A stretch of DNA of 64,000 bases from Aequoribacter fuscus (GCF_009910365.1 NZ_CP036423.1:372001-436000); one strand, 5' to 3'; shown: positions 9,437 to 18,627, counted from the stretch's first letter. Notes: generated by a model from the sequence alone, not told the origin. Program-made: numbers and translations.

Positions 9437-10257
9437 TTTACTACGTCCTTTTGATAGACGATGTTCACAGGGTAAATTGGCGCCTTAATTTGCTTTGGAT
9501 TGAGGCCTGCGACGTCGTTTGCATGATCTCTAAGCGCACTCAGTCGCGTCGTAGGATCGGGGTGCGTACTTAAAAATTCGGGCGGACGTTTGTCGCTAAG
9601 ATCTCCCATTTTGCGCCACAGGGTAACGGCAGCTTGTGGGTCGTATCCTGCCAGTGTCGCCAGTTCGAGGCCTATCGTATCTGCTTCTGATTCGGCCGTG
9701 CGGCTGTTGGGGAGTTGTAGTGCCAGAACGGCCGCCAGCTGTGCCCCTTGGTTAGCCGCGCTATTACCATCGCTCGCTGCGTTGACAGCACTTAAGCCAA
9801 TCTGCATGGCGACGGCACGAGACATTTGCTCGGCGGTATGGTTGGCGAGTGCGTGGGCAATTTCGTGGCCCATGATTTGAGCGAACTCATCGTCGGTGAG
9901 TTTAAGCTGTTCGAATAAGCCGGTATAAACCGCCATTCGGCCACCCGCCATACACCAGGCATTGACCATTTCGGGGTCGTCAATCAAGGCGACGCTCCAG
10001 TCCCACGTGCGGCTTGAGGGATAGTGATCGTGTGCGGTACTCACTAGACGCCCTGTAATACGCTGTACTCGATCGGCTAGGCGGTGATCCGACGAAAGCT
10101 GCTCCTTGCTCTCGAGTTGCTTCAGAGTATCGGCGTAAGCTTTTTGCGATTGCACAATCGCCGCTTGAGGCGAGATGATCATAAACTGCGAACGACCTGT
10201 TGGACTGGTGGAGCAAGCGCCTAAGAGCAGCGCTGAGACAATAACCAAAAAACGCAT
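9433..10257 (-). CDS. M48 family metallopeptidase, outer-membrane-type lipoprotein (LoiP-like)
   Basis: A zinc peptidase of 274 residues from the chosen ATG. The longer open frame starting 90 bases upstream would put 30 charged residues before the signal and run into gpsA, so it was rejected. The signal peptide ends in a lipobox (LLGAC, Cys15). The zinc site is HEIAH (131-135) with the third ligand Glu191 in ESEADTIG, both standard for M48. After it come the Pro-rich [16 protein letters not shown] features of the family. Relatives such as E. coli LoiP and BepA act in envelope protein quality control. The gene begins 16 bases after gpsA and shares an ATGA overlap with the S9 peptidase. Confidence 0.88.
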   Translation of the reverse strand: MRFLVIVSALLLGACSTSPTGRSQFMIISPQAAIVQSQKAYADTLKQLESKEQLSSDHRLADRVQRITGRLVSTAHDHYPSSRTWDWSVALIDDPEMVNAWCMAGGRMAVYTGLFEQLKLTDDEFAQIMGHEIAHALANHTAEQMSRAVAMQIGLSAVNAASDGNSAANQGAQLAAVLALQLPNSRTAESEADTIGLELATLAGYDPQAAVTLWRKMGDLSDKRPPEFLSTHPDPTTRLSALRDHANDVAGLNPKQIKAPIYPVNIVYQKDVVK

Positions 10258-10273
10258 GGCCACAATTCCTGTA

Positions 10274-11275
10274 CTAACCGGGCTCGGATTCTGCACCCGC
10301 GGTAACGCGCAGTAAACCTTTAAATATTCGCGATGGTGAGCTCTCACCCATGATGACGCGGTAGACGTCGGATACGATTGGCATTTCGATATCTTTTTGG
10401 GCTGCGATTTCGAGCACCACGGGGGCGCTTTTTAAGCCTTCGGCTACCATGAACATGCTATCGGTGATTTCTTGCACTGTCTTGCCCTTGGCTAATTGCA
10501 TTCCGACGGTGCGATTACGGCTTTGATCGCTGGTACAGGTCGCAATCATGTCGCCCATACCCGCTAAGCCCGCGAAGGTCTCTGTTTGCCCGCCAAGAGC
10601 GACACCGAGACGGGTAATTTCCGCTAGGCCTCGAGTGATCAGAGCGGAACGCGTGTTGTCGCCAGCCCCCAGACCATCGCCCATCCCCACCGCAATCGCG
10701 ATGACATTTTTCAGTACACCACCCAGCTCGCAACCAATCACGTCAGGGTTGGTATAACATCGGAACAAGCCGCTACTGAAAACGTTTTGAAGCGAACGCA
10801 TGATGATAGGGTCTTCCATGGCCAGAACGCTGGCGGCCGCCTGTCCGGCCATGATTTCGCGCGCGAGATTCGGGCCGGTTAACACGCCAGCAGGGTGCCC
10901 GGGTAAAACTTCATGGATGATTTCCGTCATGCGTTTTTGGGTGCCGTGCTCTAAGCCTTTGGTCAGGCTCACTACGGGTACCCAAGCGCGAATGCAACCG
11001 GCCACTTCGTTTAAGACGCTTCTGAAATGCTGCGACGGAACGGCCATAACGACCACGTCGGCGTTTTGCACTACCGCGTGGATATCGCTGTCTGCTGTAA
11101 GTTTGGGTGATAAGTTAGCCCCTGGTAAATAGGTGCTATTGGTATGAAAGTGATTAATCTCTGTCACAGTTTGGGGGTTGCGAGCCCAGAGGGTAGCGTG
11201 GGTGTTGCGCGACACTAAGTGGGCAACAGTTGTCCCCCAAGATCCACCTCCAAGAACGGCTACATTCAAATCCAT
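10274..11275 (-). CDS. gpsA: Glycerol-3-phosphate dehydrogenase [NAD(P)+]
   Basis: Reduces dihydroxyacetone phosphate to sn-glycerol-3-phosphate in the cytosol, supplying the backbone of phospholipids. The 333-residue protein has the N-terminal nucleotide-binding motif VLGGGSWGTTVA (residues 7-18), the VxAVPSQHFR stretch, a catalytic-domain run LTKGLEHGT, GPNLAREI, and GCELGGVLKNVIAIAVGMGDGLGAGDNTRSALITRGL containing the conserved catalytic Lys. Length matches the family. It starts 10 bases downstream of plsB, whose enzyme uses its product directly, so the two form a metabolic pair in one operon. The start region has no strong ribosome binding site, consistent with coupling to the gene ahead. 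Confidence 0.96.
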   Translation of the reverse strand: MDLNVAVLGGGSWGTTVAHLVSRNTHATLWARNPQTVTEINHFHTNSTYLPGANLSPKLTADSDIHAVVQNADVVVMAVPSQHFRSVLNEVAGCIRAWVPVVSLTKGLEHGTQKRMTEIIHEVLPGHPAGVLTGPNLAREIMAGQAAASVLAMEDPIIMRSLQNVFSSGLFRCYTNPDVIGCELGGVLKNVIAIAVGMGDGLGAGDNTRSALITRGLAEITRLGVALGGQTETFAGLAGMGDMIATCTSDQSRNRTVGMQLAKGKTVQEITDSMFMVAEGLKSAPVVLEIAAQKDIEMPIVSDVYRVIMGESSPSRIFKGLLRVTAGAESEPG

Positions 11276-11285
11276 ACGTTTACTC

Positions 11286-13610
11286 TTATTGTAGTGTCTG
11301 CGTCAGCGCCATTGCTTTAATGGCCTCCAAGCGGCGAAGGATATCACGGATCTGTATCGCTAAGGTGCGCCGTTGCTCGCCAGTTTCTGAGCTTGTATGT
11401 TGGTGCAGGCCCTTGTGCTCTAACAGTTGATAGCCATTTTGGAATAATAGCTTCGCAATCGAAGATTCACTGCTGATTCGGCGCTGTAAATAGGCCTGCC
11501 TGCCTAGCTTCAGCGCCTGTTCGGTAAAGGCTTTGCTGTCGAGGTCTTGTTCATTGAGTTGGCATGCCAAGTCGGCGACAACGCTGTAAGCTTCGGTAAA
11601 GATCAACAGCGTTTGATGTGCGACCAAAGGTTTGATGGCGCGCAGTATGTCATCGCCTTGGATGTGGGCACGCTCTAGTTGATTGAGAGCATCTGGAAAA
11701 TGGCGATTTAATTCGTCTTCGATTTCGGCGCGGAACAGCTCGGTCGGAGAATAAAAGAATTCAAACTTGAAGGTGTCGCGTAACGATTCGACTTCGTGCC
11801 AAAAAGCGGTCACCGCATCGGTACCGCTCAGTTCGCGAATTTTCATGATCGCCAGTTCGATAATGGCTTGATGCACAAAAAAGTGAATGATGCTGTTGCG
11901 GTAGTAGCTGGCGATAGGGTGTTGATTTTGCTCGATACCGTACACGGTTTCTGGTCCCGCGTCGTAGCGCGTGATAATTCGCTCTGAAATCATTAGTCCC
12001 AGCACACCCTCTAGATTAGAGCTGATGTCTTTTTGTAGATCGTCTGACATAAAGATCTGGCGCTGGTGAGCCCAAGTCACAAGCGTTTCGAGTTCTTTCA
12101 CAACCTCGGCTTCTGTGAGGGCCCGTGGGGCGACACCCAAAAGGCATAGAGAAATCAAGGCGGGGAAGGTTATGGGGGTAACCTTGTTCGCCTCTACGGC
12201 AACTTCAAATGCGATTTTGGCGAGTGCCAGTTTGTCGTCCGGATCTGGCGCACTTTCTAGGACGACGGGTTTGCCGACGTTCATATACACTCGACCCATG
12301 GGCCTAGCGAGGCTTTTCACATAGCCGATAAACCACATCAGGGACTCCGCTTTTTTTACGCGGCCTGCTTGCTCAGTCGCGTACTCTTCCACGTCGCGTA
12401 TTAGATCGTAGCTGATTGATACAGGTGTGATGTGAATATTTTTGGCATCGGTCGCGTGACACGCTTCAAGAACGTACTTTAAAAGACCATAGCGCGGCGG
12501 CATGAGTTTACCAACGCGTGAGCGAGTCCCCTCGAAAGACCAGTTCATGGGGAAGCGTTTTTCCATCAAGTAACCGATGTACTGGCGCAACACCATTTTG
12601 TAAACCGGGTTATCTTGGAAGCTGCGACGAATAAAAATCCCACCGGCACGGCGTAACAAGAAGCCCAGGCCAGCAAAGCTTAAGTTTGCACCTCCAAACA
12701 TATGTGGCATTGGGAAATCGTTTTCGTACAGCACCTTTGGCACCACCATACCATCTAAGTAGGTTTTATGAGTCCACAGCAAAATAGAGGGGTGGTCGCG
12801 TACTTGGGCGCGTAAGGTTTCGATTTCGGTTTGGCTCACAACGACATCATCTTCGTAGGCGAGACCCAAACAGTACTGATTAAATTTGGCGTAAAAATCT
12901 AACCAGAAGGTTGAAGGGTTGGAAATCATCTCCTTCATATAGGTTTCGGCTTCCCGGGCCGTACTGCTGATAGAGCGCCCCGTTTCGGCGGCGACTTCGC
13001 GCAAGGATTGTTTAAAACGACGGCGATTGCGCAGATTGGCGGCGATAAAACGGGGTACCTTATAGCGTCCACCTTGCTGCTTTCGTTCAGCAATATCTAA
13101 AACTAGGGCGGCTTGCCGTGCAACGAATTCAGCGAATGCTGCCTGCGCGTCGGGGTCGTGGTCGGCAAGTTTAATAAAGCGTTCGCGCAAGTTGGCGACT
13201 GTATCGGGCTGCCCAGTTAAAAACGTCGCACGTTGTGGTTTGTTGCGCAGGATGCGCTTACCTCTGGCGGCTCTTGGGCGTCGCGGGTCGCCAAATACCA
13301 GGTCGCGCAATCTGGGACCCGAGGCAATGGCTTTAGCCGAAGGCCGCCATGCGATTCGAATGGGCACGACAAGCGTATCGTCGGATTGTGCTTGTATACT
13401 GTCGGCGATCTCTGTTTTTACAACCAGTTGTTTATCCATCAAGACCAGTGCGCAATATTCTGGCGTTCGGCCTTGTGTGTTGTGATAACTAAGCCACTCT
13501 AACAGTTGCCTGCGCTCGAAGCGGTTGCGTGCATCCATGATAAAAAAGACTGGGCCATTGTGTGCACTGGGCCATGGATTCGTTTCTGCCGCTTGTTGGG
13601 TCAATGCCAT
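11286..13610 (-). CDS. plsB: Glycerol-3-phosphate 1-O-acyltransferase
   Basis: Transfers the first acyl chain to glycerol-3-phosphate at the inner membrane. The 774-residue protein shows the acyltransferase blocks in order: motif I HKTYLD (281-286, the HX4D catalytic pair), motif II GGIFIRRSF (323-331), motif III FEGTRSR (359-365) and motif IV PVSISYD (396-402). Motif III differs from the FVEGGRSR of E. coli PlsB and looks closer to the GNPAT / mycobacterial PlsB2 side of the family. A long N-terminal region and a helical C-terminal region of about 350 residues flank the catalytic part. It lies between an HAD-PlsC fusion 9 bases upstream and gpsA 10 bases downstream, so acceptor supply and both acylations are encoded together. 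Confidence 0.9.
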   Translation of the reverse strand: MALTQQAAETNPWPSAHNGPVFFIMDARNRFERRQLLEWLSYHNTQGRTPEYCALVLMDKQLVVKTEIADSIQAQSDDTLVVPIRIAWRPSAKAIASGPRLRDLVFGDPRRPRAARGKRILRNKPQRATFLTGQPDTVANLRERFIKLADHDPDAQAAFAEFVARQAALVLDIAERKQQGGRYKVPRFIAANLRNRRRFKQSLREVAAETGRSISSTAREAETYMKEMISNPSTFWLDFYAKFNQYCLGLAYEDDVVVSQTEIETLRAQVRDHPSILLWTHKTYLDGMVVPKVLYENDFPMPHMFGGANLSFAGLGFLLRRAGGIFIRRSFQDNPVYKMVLRQYIGYLMEKRFPMNWSFEGTRSRVGKLMPPRYGLLKYVLEACHATDAKNIHITPVSISYDLIRDVEEYATEQAGRVKKAESLMWFIGYVKSLARPMGRVYMNVGKPVVLESAPDPDDKLALAKIAFEVAVEANKVTPITFPALISLCLLGVAPRALTEAEVVKELETLVTWAHQRQIFMSDDLQKDISSNLEGVLGLMISERIITRYDAGPETVYGIEQNQHPIASYYRNSIIHFFVHQAIIELAIMKIRELSGTDAVTAFWHEVESLRDTFKFEFFYSPTELFRAEIEDELNRHFPDALNQLERAHIQGDDILRAIKPLVAHQTLLIFTEAYSVVADLACQLNEQDLDSKAFTEQALKLGRQAYLQRRISSESSIAKLLFQNGYQLLEHKGLHQHTSSETGEQRRTLAIQIRDILRRLEAIKAMALTQTLQ

Positions 13611-13619
13611 AGTATGCCG

Positions 13620-15179
13620 CTAGTGATTGGACTCGTTACGTGTTTTTACACCTCTTGCGCTGGATTTGGCAAGTGAGTTTCGCGTTTTGGTGGCACGCGG
13701 TTTGCGCGCTTTGCTCTGTGTGGCGGGCGTATTGTTCTTGGCCGCTGAAGGCTCGGCTTGACCCAGTGCTTCCAGATACAATTGACGCACATCGTTCACG
13801 TGCTGGTCTATGTCTTCGAGGCGCCAATGTTTTGTCTCAATGGGCTCGAGCACTTCTACTCTGACTTTGCCAGGTCTGAACACAAAATCGCCTTTGGGGG
13901 CGATATCACTCGCGTTGTGGATCACAATGGGTACGATCGGAACACCCGCTTGCATGGCTAAGTGAAACGCGCCTTTTTTGAAGGCACCCAATTTGCGAGT
14001 CGTCGAGCGCGTGCCCTCTGGTGCCAAAACCACCGATTTGCCCTCATTTTGCATCACATCCACCAAGGGTTTCATGGCAGCAATAGCCGACTCGGCATTT
14101 TTGCGGTCGATCATAACCACGCCCCCCCACTCCATCACTTTGCCGATGATGGGGAGCTTTTTAATCTCTTGCTTGCCCACCCCGGCCATGTCTTGCCGCA
14201 CCAGTTTGGCCGCGATAATCACGTCGGTCTTGCTTTGGTGGTTAAAAATAAATACCGCGGGCCGCTGCTTCCAGATGTTTGCCTCGCCTTTAACATCAAG
14301 CTCTAGACCAACCAGGGCGCTCGCTGTTTCCGCGAACAGCGCGTACGAGAAATTTCGGCTCTGGCGCATAGAGCCTGTCAAAGCAAATACGGGAATGCCG
14401 GCGGCAAAGGCAGACACGACGCTGGTTGTGGCCGCCAGTGAACGAATAAATTGGCTGAGCGTTGGGGTGCCTCTGCTGTCAAATGATGCTTGAGCCCAAT
14501 GATTCTCGCGCGCCATTTCGCGCAGAGCTCTGGAGGGGTTCAGTGCCACCGGGTGTCCACTGGCAATTAATAGTTCACTGTCGTCGGTGCTGTCTGAGTA
14601 AAAAAATGTGTTGGCTAAACGGCCTTTGGTTTGCTTTAACAGTTTTTTGGCCGCGTCAACTTTGCCTGTGCCGAAGCAGGGGGGGCCATCAATGTCGCCG
14701 GTGAAAGTATCATTGTTTACGGCGAGCTCAGTGCAGTAAATGTGATCGATGCCGAGATCTCGTGCAGCGGGCTCAACTTGAAAACGGGTCGCTGACGAGA
14801 CAAGAGCAATGGTGTGCCCGGCCGCCTTGTGGGCATCGATAAGTTGGCGTGCTTCAGGGTACACCAAACGACCAATGTGTTTGTCGTACACGGTTTGGGC
14901 GAAGGTGTCGTAGTCTGTTTTGGAGTAGCCGGCCATGAACTGAGCGGTCAGAGCGATGAGGCTGGCGAAGTCAATATTACCGAAACCAAACTGGGTCATC
15001 GCCTGCAGGGTGCTCATCAGATCTTTGATGTCTAAATCGCCTTTCATCACCTGAGCGCGAAGAAAATGAAAAGCGGAATACCCATAGATAATCGTGCCGT
15101 CAAAATCAAATAAGGCCGCAGTTTTTGGTCCTTTTGGAGCGGCCTCAATGGCGCCGATAAGTTCATTGATCTTCGACAT
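13620..15179 (-). CDS. plsC: Fusion of HAD-IB phosphatase domain and 1-acylglycerol-3-phosphate acyltransferase (PlsC)
   Basis: A two-domain protein of 519 residues. The N-terminal half is a HAD subfamily IB phosphatase (SerB-like): DFDGT at 25-29, VSSAT near 127 and a YSDSTDDSELL loop near 194-204. The C-terminal half is an acyltransferase with HX4D (H314-D319 in NHQSKTD) and PEGTRS at 387-392. It should add the second acyl chain to make phosphatidic acid; what the phosphatase acts on is not known. The C-terminal 50 residues are Lys/Ala-rich and probably disordered. The chosen ATG has a GAGGA site ahead of it; a longer frame adds 16 unlikely residues. Similar HAD-PlsC fusions sit upstream of plsB2 in mycobacteria, the same order as here. 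Confidence 0.88.
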   Translation of the reverse strand: MSKINELIGAIEAAPKGPKTAALFDFDGTIIYGYSAFHFLRAQVMKGDLDIKDLMSTLQAMTQFGFGNIDFASLIALTAQFMAGYSKTDYDTFAQTVYDKHIGRLVYPEARQLIDAHKAAGHTIALVSSATRFQVEPAARDLGIDHIYCTELAVNNDTFTGDIDGPPCFGTGKVDAAKKLLKQTKGRLANTFFYSDSTDDSELLIASGHPVALNPSRALREMARENHWAQASFDSRGTPTLSQFIRSLAATTSVVSAFAAGIPVFALTGSMRQSRNFSYALFAETASALVGLELDVKGEANIWKQRPAVFIFNHQSKTDVIIAAKLVRQDMAGVGKQEIKKLPIIGKVMEWGGVVMIDRKNAESAIAAMKPLVDVMQNEGKSVVLAPEGTRSTTRKLGAFKKGAFHLAMQAGVPIVPIVIHNASDIAPKGDFVFRPGKVRVEVLEPIETKHWRLEDIDQHVNDVRQLYLEALGQAEPSAAKNNTPATQSKARKPRATKTRNSLAKSSARGVKTRNESNH

Positions 15180-15268
15180 GTCGCAATCCTCGTGCTGAGA
15201 TGCTAAGACTAGAGCGAATTGTGCCAATTGTCACATGAGCATTTAGCAAGTTTTACCGTTCCCAAGCC

Positions 15269-15919
15269 TTAGGCGAAGAGCTCGTCAAAGTGATGTATGG
15301 CTTGGTGCAGTGTATCCGTTTTGATGGTGTGTCTCGAATCGGGCTGCTTTAAGGTAATGAGGTATTCGATTCCAAACTGCTTGGCCGCGCTCAAGACGGT
15401 TTCGTTATCATCGATGAGTACTGTCCGTTTAGGATTAATAGGATGGGCACTTGCGAAACTGTGCCAGAACGCTTGCGATTCTTTTGGTGCTTGAAACTGA
15501 TGTGAGGTCACTAGGTGATCGAAATAGGGCCTGAGATCAATGTTCGAAAGTTTGGAATCGAGCACGACTTGATGTGCATTCGTCACCAGAAAAATCTGTT
15601 TATCTTGCGCCTTTAAGAAGTCTAAAAACTCGAAAACCTGAGGCCTTGCACTCGATTGGTGAGCTGTGTTGCGCACATGCTCATGCACATCAAAGCCTAG
15701 GGTCTTACTCCAGTGGTCAATGCAGTACCACTGGAGCGTCCCTTCGGTTGCGCTCATTTTGGTATGCAGTTGGCTCTTTGCTTCATCGAGCCCGAGACCT
15801 TGTATCTTAGCGAAGACCTCAGGTATGTGCTCTAGCCAAAAGTGATTATCGTAAGCGAGGTCGAGTAGAGTTCCGTCCATGTCGAGTAGGACCGTATCCA
15901 CTGCTGTCCAATCCAGCAT
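15269..15919 (-). CDS. yrfG: GMP/IMP nucleotidase, HAD family (YrfG)
   Basis: A 216-residue HAD hydrolase matching YrfG, which dephosphorylates purine 5'-nucleotides. The nucleophile motif is DMDGTLLDL (residues 13-21), the second motif is VTNAH near 114, and the acidic metal site is LIDDNETVL near 171. The pattern YDNHFWLEHIP directly after motif I is typical of this family. The gene diverges from cysQ across a 54-base gap. In Pseudomonas and E. coli relatives the Nudix hydrolase gene nudE sits with this pair; no nudE is present here. Confidence 0.88.
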   Translation of the reverse strand: MLDWTAVDTVLLDMDGTLLDLAYDNHFWLEHIPEVFAKIQGLGLDEAKSQLHTKMSATEGTLQWYCIDHWSKTLGFDVHEHVRNTAHQSSARPQVFEFLDFLKAQDKQIFLVTNAHQVVLDSKLSNIDLRPYFDHLVTSHQFQAPKESQAFWHSFASAHPINPKRTVLIDDNETVLSAAKQFGIEYLITLKQPDSRHTIKTDTLHQAIHHFDELFA

Positions 15920-15950
15920 ATTAAAAGCGCTCTATTATCAAGTTGTTGGG

Positions 15951-15966
15951 GTGTACCATGATACAC
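15951..15966. promoter_or_regulatory. 16-bp near-palindrome in the yrfG/cysQ divergent gap
   Basis: The sequence GTGTACCATGATACAC is symmetric at seven of eight base pairs and ends 7 bases before the cysQ start codon. It could be an operator for a dimeric regulator controlling both divergent genes. No regulator gene is adjacent, and the match could be chance. Confidence 0.3.
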
Positions 15967-15973
15967 TACGGGC

Positions 15974-16849
15974 ATGACAAAAGATCTTGCCGAAACCCGA
16001 CCCTCGAATAGCGAGGTAAGCCAAATACTCGAGCTTCTGAATACGGCCAGCCTCGCGATACTGAAGCATTACCGTTCTGACGCTGCCGCTGAGTATCAAA
16101 ACAAGAAGGACTCTACGCCGCTGACTGAAGCCGATTTGATGGCTCACAGGCTTATTTGCCAAGGACTGCACCAAATCTCTCCTGGCATTCCCGTCTTGTC
16201 TGAGGAGTCGGACACCGACGTGAAACAAATACGGCGACAATGGCGCGATTATTGGTTAGTCGACCCCTTAGATGGCACGCGAGAATTTCTGAACAGAACC
16301 GGTGAGTTCACGATAAATATTGCTTTGATCTGTGAGCATAAGCCGGTGCTTGGATTTGTTGCGGCCCCTTGTCTTGATACGGTCTGGTTTGGGGGTGAAC
16401 ATTACGGTGCGTATAAGCTCACGCTTGGTGCCGATCTTGCAAGCAAACAGAGCATTCGCTGTCGCGCGCTGCAGTCCAACGCCCAGATTACGGTGTTGTC
16501 GGCGATACGGCATCGCAATAAATATTTGCAAGCCACCTTGTCGTACTTGCGCAGTGCCACGCCTGAGTTGCAGCGTTTAGACAGTGGCAGTGCCTTAAAA
16601 TTTTGCCAGTTAGCCGAGGGTCGCGGCGATATTTACCCGCGTTTTTCGCCTTGCTGTGAGTGGGATACGGGCGCCGGCCAAGCTCTAGTCGAAGGCGCTG
16701 GAGGGCAAGTCTGGGCGCTCAATGGTCGGCCTTTAGTGTACAACAGTCGCGATACGTTGATGAGTCCGCATTTTGTGGCCCTAGCTGACCCCAGTGCGAC
16801 CTTGTGGACTGGGTTGTTGCACGAGTTAAAGACTAGTCTGGATGTTTAG
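15974..16849 (+). CDS. cysQ: 3'(2'),5'-bisphosphate nucleotidase CysQ
   Basis: Removes the 3'-phosphate from adenosine 3',5'-bisphosphate, the by-product of sulfate assimilation and acyl-carrier-protein loading. The 291-residue protein belongs to the inositol monophosphatase fold: metal-binding Glu residues in LSEES (near 75-79), the signature DPLDGTREF (near 97-105) and the C-terminal CCEWDTGAGQALVEGAGG (near 235-252). The chosen ATG is the only sensible start in the short divergent gap to yrfG. Its end overlaps the convergent gshA gene by 17 bases. Confidence 0.93.
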   Translation: MTKDLAETRPSNSEVSQILELLNTASLAILKHYRSDAAAEYQNKKDSTPLTEADLMAHRLICQGLHQISPGIPVLSEESDTDVKQIRRQWRDYWLVDPLDGTREFLNRTGEFTINIALICEHKPVLGFVAAPCLDTVWFGGEHYGAYKLTLGADLASKQSIRCRALQSNAQITVLSAIRHRNKYLQATLSYLRSATPELQRLDSGSALKFCQLAEGRGDIYPRFSPCCEWDTGAGQALVEGAGGQVWALNGRPLVYNSRDTLMSPHFVALADPSATLWTGLLHELKTSLDV

Positions 16850-18434
16850 GGTGCAGAGACTCTAACCGATACTGGTCTAGGAAGCGTCGTAAAAACTCCT
16901 CAAAGGAGATTTCATCGGCCGCTTCGATCGCCGCTTGTTCCTTCAGGCTCTGCGCGGCTTCCGCTTCAAACCTCTGCCGTATCGATTCTTCCAAAGGTTG
17001 AGTTAAAAACTCGGTCTTGATGTTGCGCGCTTGATTGAGCGCCGCACTAAAAAAGCTGCCTTGCTGCACGCGCTGACTGACTTGCGCCGAGGGTGTGAGT
17101 TCGGGATCGAGCAGTTTCTGACGTTGTATCCTTAGGGCCTCGCTGTAGCCGGGCTCGATTAAGCTGTCCAGCGTTGCGGCAAAGTCCTCAAGTTCGGTCA
17201 TGATGTTGAGGCCCCAATCTTTAAGCGATACTCGCTCAGAGGGCGTGCTCAACTCTAGGTCGGGTTCGCGTCCCCGAGTAACTACTCGGCTAAAGTTGTC
17301 CGCCAATCGAGCTTGCTCTTCGAAGGTGCATTGCGGGCTATCTTTCAGTAAGCAATACAATAAAAACAAGTCTAGAAAGCGAATTTGCGGCGCATCGATA
17401 CCGGTCGGTAAAAATGGGTTGAGGTCGATGCAGCGCACCTCAATATACTCGATACCGCCCAGAGCCAGTGCGTGGAGCGAGGGTTCTCCGCTGCGAGAGA
17501 CGCGTTTAGGGCGAATGGGGCTGTAAAATTCGTTTTCGATTTGCAGTAAGCAATCGCTGAGCTGTTGGTACTCGCCGTCGAGTATCTTCGGTATATCGCT
17601 GTAGGCTGGATGCGGTTCAACGATGGCCGCTCTAAGTGTATCGACGTAGGTGTCTAACTGGTTGTAGCAGACCTGTAGTGATTTTTGTGTGTCGCTGTTA
17701 TAACCCAGACCGCCCATTCTCAGCGACGTCGCGTAAGGTAGATGATAGCTGTTGTGCTCTGCGTCGGTGGGTTCTAAGCCGTGGTCTTTTCGACCTTTTA
17801 AAAAAGTCGAACACACCGCTGGAGAGGCGCCGAATAAATAGACCAATAGCCATGACCAGCGTTGGAAGTTACGAATTAACCCAAGATAGCGCTCGGTTCT
17901 AAAGTCGTTTACATCTTGGGTATTCTGGGTGTAGGACTGCAGCCACGGCCAAAAGCTCTCGGGCAACGAGAAGTTGTAGTGTATACCCGCAATGGTTTGC
18001 ATGCGGCGTCCATACCGATGCCCCAAGCCATAGCGGTACACGGTCTTAAGGCGAGCTGAGTTGGAGCTGCCATACTGAGCGACGGGGATGTCGCTGTCTG
18101 CCGTCAGTGCGCAGGGCATGCTCGCTGTCCATAGGAGCTCGTCACCAAGTTGGTCATACACATAGCGATGTATGTTGTGAAGTTGCTGCAGAGTCTGCTC
18201 GGTCGAATCAGATACTGGTGTTATGAATTCCAGCAAAGCCTCACTGTAGTCGGTTGTGATCGAGGCATGAGTGAGCGGTGAACCTAGGGTCTTGGGGTGG
18301 GCCGTTTGCGCGAGCAGGCCGTTTGGATCGATGCGAAGCGCTTCTTTTTCAATGCCGCGCTGGAAGCGCAATAGCGTGCGCGCCTTGGGGTCTTGCGCCA
18401 GGGCGTCCAATAAGGCAGCAATGCGTTTTTTCAT
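16833..18434 (-). CDS. gshA: Glutamate-cysteine ligase
   Basis: Joins glutamate and cysteine with ATP, the first and rate-limiting step of glutathione synthesis. The 533-residue protein matches the proteobacterial type-1 enzyme: FQRGIEKEALRID near residue 24, TTDYSEALLEFITP near 60, ASMPCAL, a central YGLGHRYGRRMQTIAGIHYNFSLP near 134-153, and LGGIEYIEVRCIDLNPF near 325. Length is close to E. coli GshA (518). The start is an ATG with a GGAGA site ahead. It converges on cysQ with a 17-base overlap; both genes touch sulfur metabolism, but convergent overlap is not evidence of joint control. Confidence 0.96.
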   Translation of the reverse strand: MKKRIAALLDALAQDPKARTLLRFQRGIEKEALRIDPNGLLAQTAHPKTLGSPLTHASITTDYSEALLEFITPVSDSTEQTLQQLHNIHRYVYDQLGDELLWTASMPCALTADSDIPVAQYGSSNSARLKTVYRYGLGHRYGRRMQTIAGIHYNFSLPESFWPWLQSYTQNTQDVNDFRTERYLGLIRNFQRWSWLLVYLFGASPAVCSTFLKGRKDHGLEPTDAEHNSYHLPYATSLRMGGLGYNSDTQKSLQVCYNQLDTYVDTLRAAIVEPHPAYSDIPKILDGEYQQLSDCLLQIENEFYSPIRPKRVSRSGEPSLHALALGGIEYIEVRCIDLNPFLPTGIDAPQIRFLDLFLLYCLLKDSPQCTFEEQARLADNFSRVVTRGREPDLELSTPSERVSLKDWGLNIMTELEDFAATLDSLIEPGYSEALRIQRQKLLDPELTPSAQVSQRVQQGSFFSAALNQARNIKTEFLTQPLEESIRQRFEAEAAQSLKEQAAIEAADEISFEEFLRRFLDQYRLESLHPKHPD

Positions 18435-18611
18435 GCGTGTATCTCCGCCCTTTGGTGTAAACTGATCCGATGGTTGAGTTCGAAAGGCCGCCGCGCAGTG
18501 TAAAGGCTAGAGGATGTGAAGTACATGTTCGCGTGAGGTCCTTTTTTGCTTTTGCGACTTTGGGGTATGGGCTGTGTTTGCTGCAAGTTGATCTGCAGAG
18601 GGTCTTGCGAC

Positions 18612-18627
18612 GTACCCTCGCGGGTAC
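18612..18627 (+). promoter_or_regulatory. Inverted repeat upstream of the RND efflux operon
   Basis: GTACCC and GGGTAC flank a four-base TCGC, giving a perfect 6-bp stem 23 bases before the adaptor start codon. It could be an operator or a hairpin in the mRNA leader. The whole gap (18435-18649) holds no gene; no convincing sigma70 promoter was identified in it. Confidence 0.35.

Noticed and set aside
10258-10347. Longer N-terminus for the M48 lipoprotein
   Set aside because: It would lie inside gpsA and put 30 residues in front of a typical lipoprotein signal.
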